Of a stretch of 64,000 bases of DNA, positions 57,801 through 64,000 are shown in pieces. A program made the position numbers and the translations under genes. The stretch's first letter is position 1, and each line of letters opens with the position of its first letter. The notes under the pieces were generated by a model. That model did not search any database. It saw only the letters and a list, made by a program, of their open reading frames with translations, and was not told the origin of the DNA. Source of the stretch: Pogonophryne albipinna (lineage: Eukaryota; Chordata; Actinopteri; Perciformes; Artedidraconidae); the NCBI GenBank assembly GCA_028583405.1, contig CM053264.1:11792287-11856286 (forward strand), in the 5' to 3' direction.

Positions 57801-60555
57801 AAGCACAAGGGGCCAAGCAGCTGTTGTACTGAAGAGTAAACGTAACTTCCCAAATGCCAAAACCATGACTCATAACGCGCCTTAGTGTCAGGCCGGGGAG
57901 AGGGCCCCGTGTAATGGCTGGACTACATTTTTTAAATTCTGTTTATGTGGCACCTTTCTCAAAGTGGAGGCATTATCTATGTGGGTTAGGGGGCCCACAG
58001 ATACGTCAGAGATAAATGTACAAACCTCTTCTGCAGCAGATACATCTCGGATGGCCTGCAGCAAGAATGTGATCTTGGTCTGGCCCACGATGGTGTCATA
58101 AGCCTCCTGTGAAGTACATGAATGGACAGTGGAAAGGGTTAGACGGGCCTTACAGATACACACCGAGCCCCGTGAAAAATTAATCTCAGTCCAAGAGAGT
58201 GTCATGTTCACTTTGTGGCCGTCACAAAGAAATTGCATTTTTTTACATGCCTGTAATTCCACGCTGGTTGACAATTGCATCAATCTTTGTGAATTAAGAA
58301 ACATGGGTGTGGCTTTTCAAAAGCTTGTTTTATTTACTTTGTGTTCATGGCTTTCTTGGACTGTAAAATAATAAGCTTGTAGTGTAGTCCATTTAGGCCA
58401 AAAATGATATTCAGTGGTAAAAGAATAATCATATTTGACTTTTTTAACATAACTACATCTAGATTTGAGAATGAATAATGTTGAAATATATTACGGCCAA
58501 AATAGAAAAAAATGTGCGTATTGCAGTTCAGACACTATCCTTGTGAAATGAATCATGTTGATTTGTCTTCAGTGTTGTTTCATTAAAACCACAAAAGACA
58601 TCCAAACACACATGATGCTTCCTGGGGATGAAGAGGAACTGTGTGCTCTGAAGAGAAATGTCAGATCATTTGCATGTGGTTCTAATGGTAAACAACTCTT
58701 TGGCTAGATTTCTGCTGGGAAAAAACTTGATTACGTGACCATTAAAGTTCGTAAATAGATTCCCAGAGTTCACATTTGCATGACAAAGGCCGAGCAGGGA
58801 GGAGCAGCTTTGTGGCAACAGTACAGTATGTTGGCAGAGAAACCTAATTACTGACCAAACACATTTAAAACAAGGCATTAACATTACTCATAACAATCAG
58901 ATTCCTAAATCTGCTGGCTCACTATAATAATTATCCTTAGATCAACTATCATTCAAGGGATTTACTTATACATTGATAAAGTGCCATCTTCACTAGCTCA
59001 AGCTAAAACTCCCCAGATATAAAAGAGTAAAACTGAAACTTTAATACAATGAGGACACTTTAGGTCACTTCACAGCTCTAAGACTTAACAATACTGTACA
59101 TCATGGCTTGAATAGAGTTAATTAAGCATCTGGACACCTACAAATGCGTTGTCAATGTGGACGTGTGGCTTTAAAGTCCTCTACACATGGATCAATTCCT
59201 ATTGTGTGTGCAAGACAGAAAGGGAGAGTTGCTATAAAAGGATGAATTCCAATGAGCTTAGTATCGGGGCAGACAGTGTGTGGTTTTGTAAAGAAAAACG
59301 CTGACTGCTAGTGTGATAAGATTCAACTACCTCATGCAAAAGTCTGGTGCTGAAGAGGTAAACTGGCAACAATGCTTTGAGGCTAATCGTGGTGGGGAAA
59401 TAGTGAATAGGCCAGCTAGACTCGGTCCAAACAAATCCTCTAGAGAAGCTAATCCTGTGAGTGGATGAGCCTTTACAGATGACGTGACTGAAACTGAGAT
59501 AAATAGCTTCACCAGTGTCATCAAACCAAAAAGAGTACGTTTAAAATGTTGATTTGAACTGAAGGCCATTGCATGAGCTAACATAGCTCGTCCTGTACAT
59601 GTGTTGGCTCCCTCCCTCCCACTGCTTGTTATGTTGCTAATCAGTACACTTAACTTATTACATGACATTCACATTATCTTTTACTTCCTAAAGTCCTTTC
59701 TTTAATTCTTTAAACTTATTCACTGTTCAACGATAGTTTGCTAGCTAATATAACCAAGGATGTATGAAGAAATATAGCGTTGAAGGAGGGACCCCGTTCA
59801 TGTCTATGAGTTGTTCAGTGGCGCATGAAGCCATATTGCCCTGAGCAAAAGTACCCGGATGTGGGCCGATAGAGCATGCGCAGTAGAGTTTTCCCCTAAG
59901 CTTACATTTTTTATATTGTTCTGTGGTCTGTTTTTCACATACTTGTTTATTTTTGTATATGTTAACGTACTTGGCAATACTAAAACCGACCCTATTGCAA
60001 GTCAATGGGGGAAAAGTACTTTAGGCCTGTGACGTAAATTGTAGTACCACATTTTGGCCCCTGTACGAAAATATGCTTCAATGTCCGGCACTTCAGTGAG
60101 TTAGCCTTTTAGCTTCTCATGCTACTTCCTGTTCCTCCACTTGCTAAGATGACTAGCTTCACATGTCAGCTGGAGAATGTGGGGATTTTTAGGCAATTTA
60201 GCTTTGAATCAAACCGACAGTGTGACACAAACACTGACAACTTACACAGTCTCTATATCAGTATGACGCAACATGGTGGAAGTAGTTAGATTTAAACCGA
60301 GCAGTAAACTCACTTTCAGCTTCACATTGCACGTGGGCTATAGAACCTGTGACGTGAAAGCTGCCTTGCGCGCGCGGCCAGGCTCGGTAGCTTAGCTGCT
60401 GCTAACACGATTTCACCAACTGACCGAACTTGTGAAATCAACCCCGTGTATTGTGGTTCTCTTACCTCTGATTGCTTCCTGACGTTGTTGTCAGGGCTCA
60501 TCAGGTTGCCCAACAAGAGGTAGAACTGCTGCTGCTGCTGCTGCTGTTCCGCCAT
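51821..60555 (-). CDS. ipo5: Importin-5 (karyopherin beta-3, RanBP5)
   Basis: Twenty-six exons give 1097 aa, the length of human IPO5: 60555-60466, 58106-58026, 57473-57281, 57174-57072, 56956-56860, 56766-56662, 56223-56101, 55997-55877, 55781-55694, 55580-55474, 55382-55258, 55163-55074, 54979-54806, 54722-54504, 54413-54330, 54249-54117, 54021-53900, 53821-53725, 53627-53455, 53357-53246, 53134-53079, 52980-52858, 52760-52541, 52451-52223, 52131-51990 and 51907-51821. It is a HEAT-repeat nuclear import receptor that carries ribosomal proteins, histones and other cargo under RanGTP control. Seen: MAEQ with seven [34 protein letters not shown], the acidic [40 protein letters not shown], and C-terminal AIQELLNTA. 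All introns are GT-AG except the one between 53725 and 53627 (AT-AC). The (CTG)7 on the + strand encodes the N-terminal poly-Gln. Confidence 0.97.
53628..53724 (-). other. ipo5: AT-AC (U12-type) intron of ipo5
   Basis: The exon upstream ends FYFHD plus G, and the intron starts ATATCCTTTT, the U12 AT-AC donor consensus. Near its end is TTCCTTAAC, a perfect match to the U12 branch-site consensus, about 10 nt before the terminal CAC. The next exon starts GTGTGCGGGTGGC and restores HD-GVRVAAAE. No GT-AG alternative keeps this frame. The intron is only 97 nt long. Confidence 0.9.
58107..60465 (-). other. ipo5: ipo5 intron 1
   Basis: A 2.36-kb intron between the poly-Gln exon and the exon [20 protein letters not shown]. 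No structured repeat or exon is seen in it. Open frames inside show no family resemblance. Confidence 0.7.
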
Positions 60556-60780
60556 TGCAGTATAGATCCCAAAAAAAGACAAGCCGGGTGGAGGAGCGGC
60601 GAAATGAGCCCCGGCAGAGGCTTGCTTTCTGCTTCGGTCACACAATGCTCCTAACGTCCCATTGGCTGCCTTTACGAAGTCTACTCGTCACTGATTGGAC
60701 CAGACGCCTGGGTCGAACGCAGCCTGTTGGCTCTCGCTGGTTCTGAGTTCCTATTGGCTGGAATCCACACAGAAAAAGTG
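60556..60780 (-). promoter_or_regulatory. ipo5: ipo5 promoter with three CCAAT boxes
   Basis: Three CCAAT motifs in gene orientation (ATTGG on +) lie at 60661-60665, 60694-60698 and 60753-60757, 106-200 bp upstream of the ATG, with spacings of 33 and 59 bp. There is no TATA box. Arrays of this kind bind NF-Y in constitutive and cell-cycle promoters. The transcription start is inferred between about 60560 and 60640. Confidence 0.6.
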
Positions 60781-60889
60781 AATGCGTTGTTCCTGCTGAG
60801 TTCATAATGAATTACTAAAGCGCGGGAAATGACCACATCAGGACTTGCAAAATAATAGTAGTGCTGTGCTGTTGTGAATGTGTATTAGC

Positions 60890-61060
60890 AGTAACTAAGT
60901 AAATGTACTCAGACAAGTACTGGACTTTAGTTCAATTATGCTGTACTTGAGTATTTCCATAAATGCAACTTTAGACTATCCTTCACTACATTTCAAAGGG
61001 AAGTATTGTACTTTTTGCTCCAACACCTTTATTATATTTGACAGTTAGCTTAATTACTCA
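60890..61060 (+). repeat. Second copy of the AAGTAACTAAGTACATTTAC family
   Basis: Shared blocks with 50058-50510 are AGTAACTAAGTAAATGTACT, CACTACATTTCAAAGGGAAG and TATTGTACTTTTTGCTCCAA. Same orientation, 5' of ipo5. Confidence 0.6.
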
Positions 61061-61495
61061 GTGGTTGATAACACAACCAGCAATTTCACTTAAATGCTAT
61101 AAGTGTGTTTTGCCACTGGACTTCTTTTTAATTAAGTATAGGTTGAATGAAGACCTTCAAGCTGCAATGGAGTATTTTCATATAGTACAATTAATACATA
61201 AAAAGGTGGCCTATCTTATTACTTATTCCACCTCATATTGTTTATGACTTGTTTATGAAATAGAATACCTAGACAAAACAGGAGAGTATAAATGGAGTAA
61301 TTAGAAATAATTATGTATTATTTGGGTCATTCTAGCATCCAGTGCCATTTCAGCTAGGGTATTCAAAAATAAAACATAATTGTCCATGTTTTTTTTTATT
61401 TAATCTGAATCTTATACCATTCAAGTATAAGAACAATATTTTGGTCAAGCTCAGGATATTATGTTTAAAAACGTTTTTTACTTGAAGTTACTGTG

Positions 61496-61536
61496 TGTCC
61501 ACCCTGTTACTGTGAAAAATAGTAACAGGGTGGACA
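61496..61536. repeat. Perfect 16-bp hairpin
   Basis: The arms TGTCCACCCTGTTACT (61496-61511) and AGTAACAGGGTGGACA (61521-61536) are exact complements around a 9-bp A-rich loop. The right arm plus its flank (AACAGGGTGGACATTTTATG) is repeated directly at about 61680-61699. It has no T-run expected of a terminator and is probably part of an unidentified repeat. Confidence 0.8.
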
Positions 61537-61830
61537 TTTTATGCTAAACTTGGCTATTGCTACATGTGTGATGATAATCAAGCTAGCACTTGGTGACAAC
61601 AGAAACATATATTTGATAGATATATTCACCATATTTTCTAAATGTAAAACAAATAATCAGTTCCACTAAAAATGAGCATAACAGGGTGGACATTTTATGC
61701 TTTACCGCAACAGTTAAGTTCTTTAAAACTTTTTTAAAAAACGTTGAAGGAAGAATGCATTCACTCTGCTTCTTGAAGATTATTTTCCCACTCAAAATGT
61801 ATCCTTCTTCTTGAGTCATACAAATAGAGT

Positions 61831-62841
61831 GGTGAAGTCCCTCCCCTTCCGGGGGGGCTCCATGGGACCTTATTTTGGAAAAATTATGTATTGAAGTCAA
61901 TGGAGAGAGAAAGATTATCTTTCGATCCCGTTTGAATTGTGCCACGAATTACACATATTATGATGTTTGTCAATTTAAAAGATAATTTTGCCACTCAAAA
62001 AAAAAAATGTGTCGTAAAACTGTGAAGTAACACATTTTTTGTGTGAAACGCTTAATGAACTACATCTCTGGTCTCGCAGAACAACAGTACACGTCACCAA
62101 GATGGCCGTCACCACTGTCTTGCTAAACAAGGGATTAACTACCCTCACTATCACCACAATGAAACACGTCCAGAAGAATGTCATGCAAAGCTGCCTGCCT
62201 TCCTTTGATTCTCTCTGAACTACCTGGTCTTTTTAATGTTTAATGTCAACCATTTGTGCAGATAGCTTGAAGTAGAAAAAGATCGCCGATGCTAATGTAG
62301 CGTTAGCATTTCTCCCCCGGGCTTAAATCAAATGGTTTATTATAGAATAATCACACCGGTGTGACAGTACTCTTCAAAGGGTTCACGAAATATGACTACT
62401 ACTCTTACTGTTTAACATTTTGGGTTACTTCATGTTACTTCATGTTAAGGCTAATACAAATGACAAGGCTAAGGCTGTAATGCTAACTAACGTGCTTGCT
62501 ACTAGCTAGGTAGCTAACTTGATCCAGCCACTGGTCCTTTCATCAGACGGGAAGCGAAAGAACGAGCAAGACCCATTGCTGGTATGATAACAACCTGGTA
62601 CTAAGCACACAGGCATCTTGTTAAAGTTATCTTAGCTATCTCTTATATTTAGCGGAGGAAAACAATTGTGACATCACTTACGCGACTCTGGGATTTGTAG
62701 TCTTTCTAGTTGCGTATTTTTCATATACTTCAACAGTTTTACGACAAACTGACTTTTTTGACATGGAAATTATTGTTTAAGATTGACAAACATATGTGTA
62801 ATTCGTGGCAAGGACCGGAAGTAGATGGGCGTGACTTCGCC
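61831..62841. mobile_element. DNA transposon relic with long inverted repeats
   Basis: GCCACGAATTACACATAT at 61941 is mirrored by ATATGTGTAATTCGTGGC ending at 62809. The complementarity continues inward with GTTTGTCAAT and GTCGTAAAACTG. Weaker outer similarity (GGTGAAGTCCCTCCC near 61831 versus the complement of GGCGAAGTCACGCCC near 62841) suggests the true ends lie further out, with extra sequence in the left arm. No transposase frame is seen, and exact ends and target duplication are undefined. Confidence 0.6.
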
Positions 62842-63731
62842 AAACAAAAATGAATCAATAACAACAATTTCAATTTGGTGAGGAATATTAGGAAAAGGGT
62901 TATACAACAGTGACAAAAATGTAGAATGTCTTTGATTTATTTTTGTATATCTGTTACAGAAGTTGAGCAAACATGATTGGGGACACAGCAATTTGGCCTA
63001 CTTGTGCTAAAATCAGAGTAATTATTTAGAATGTTGAATATCCTGGCTAAATAACATTGTTGTTTTATGGTAGAGGGTATAAACATTTAAAACCAAGCTT
63101 TTAAAATATAAGCATTAGACCTTTTAAATACAAAATATATGATATAATGTGGTGGGGACCTAAATGGCACCGAATGCTATGACCCATTTCTGCTTGTATT
63201 TGAATCTATATCATGCTCATTACATATGTGATGTTCCTCATATATAAACATATTTCAAACATCATTTACATAACTAAATAAAGGTGTTAACAGCATATGG
63301 AGTGGAGTGTGCATGTCCCAGTAGGTGGCAGCCAAGCTTTTCTTTTCAATGATTTTTGCAATGCATATCCAAGAACCCTTTTAACCTGTGCTCATGAAAT
63401 CACCTGTAGCTGTGTGTGCAGGTCATATAGGCTGCAACATATCCAGAAGACATTTGGTGAACCCCGCCCAAGATGTTCAGTAGATGTTTGTCTTTTTGTT
63501 TTCTTAAATTATATATGTCAATATCATTGCCCACTTTCTTTCTAATGCAATGCATGAAATGATCAACTGTATTATTGTAACGTTAGTGTCAAGGCTATGC
63601 TGTATATTTGTATAATTTTTCTGCAAACTGGTTAAGATAAACTTCCTCTATTGTTATGAATACAATAGCTGCTTATTTACATGCAAAAGGTACTCCCAGT
63701 TGCTCTAACATATATCTTATCTTATCTTAGG
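62842..63731. other. Intergenic sequence, nothing recognised
   Basis: AT-rich with no supported exon, RNA gene or structured repeat. Confidence 0.5.
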
Positions 63732-63924
63732 CTGCTGCAGAGTTTATTACACATTGTGTCCCCTCTCTGGCTCCTGACAGCACCCCTGCTGGTCTGAATG
63801 AAGCTTGTTATTTGCACTCAGATCCGCTGCAGTCAGACCTCTGGATACCGTGAACCTGCACCATCTCCGTCTGAAACCCGACAATTTAACCAGCTGCTGG
63901 ACACAATGCACCAAAAGTGAAAGG
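63732..63924 (+). other. Possible untranslated exon at the right edge
   Basis: A more GC-rich block follows an acceptor-like CTTATCTTATCTTAG. It ends with AAAAGTGAAAG|GTAAGC, a strong donor. The only ATG near its end opens a four-codon frame, so it would be 5' UTR. The gene would continue beyond the window. In human, FARP1 lies near IPO5, which makes farp1 one candidate, but nothing in this sequence identifies it. Confidence 0.3.
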
Positions 63925-64000
63925 TAAGCTCGAGATTTACTTAGTTATTATTCACTTTGTATCATTAGAAAGCTTGCAAAAGATAGAAGCCCACTTTCAA

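Overview
This window is vertebrate nuclear DNA, and almost certainly from a ray-finned (teleost) fish. It has intron-rich genes with GT-AG introns and vertebrate orthologues, very long (AC)n, (GA)n, (TAG)n and (CTGT)n microsatellites, tRNA-headed SINE fragments of fish type, L2-type LINE tails and several non-autonomous DNA transposons. There is no operon structure. All exon models below were built by hand from splice sites, reading frame and remembered protein families. No alignment was run.

Layout: (1) 1040-3860 (+), an atypical Ras-like small GTPase of the RERG/RASL11 type, 7 coding exons, 198 aa. (2) 3861-8000, a possible 3' UTR exon, then a SINE and an L2 tail. (3) 8248-36546 (+), creb3l1 (OASIS), an ER-anchored bZIP factor, 13 coding exons, 497 aa. 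Its introns 1-3 hold most of the repeats in the window: microsatellites, a 57-bp minisatellite, and nested transposons. (4) 39281-40976 (-), harbi1, a domesticated Harbinger transposase, 6 coding exons, 346 aa, tail-to-tail with creb3l1. (5) 42629-48413 (+), atg13, the autophagy initiation factor, 17 coding exons, 537 aa, head-to-head with harbi1. (6) 51821-60555 (-), ipo5 (importin-5), 26 coding exons, 1097 aa, tail-to-tail with atg13, with one AT-AC (U12-type) intron. (7) 60556-64000, the ipo5 promoter with three CCAAT boxes, an interspersed repeat, a perfect 16-bp hairpin, a long-TIR transposon, and possibly an untranslated exon of a next gene at the right edge.

The genes do not form one pathway. 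creb3l1, harbi1 and atg13 also lie near each other on human 11p11.2, with HARBI1 and ATG13 head-to-head, so this is conserved synteny. IPO5 is on human 13q32, so its position beside atg13 is a lineage-specific arrangement as far as I can recall. I found no previously undescribed multi-gene system. The most notable observations are the AT-AC intron in ipo5, the degenerate switch residues of the Ras-like protein, the Asp in place of the third catalytic Glu of harbi1, and the nested, hallmark-bearing transposons.
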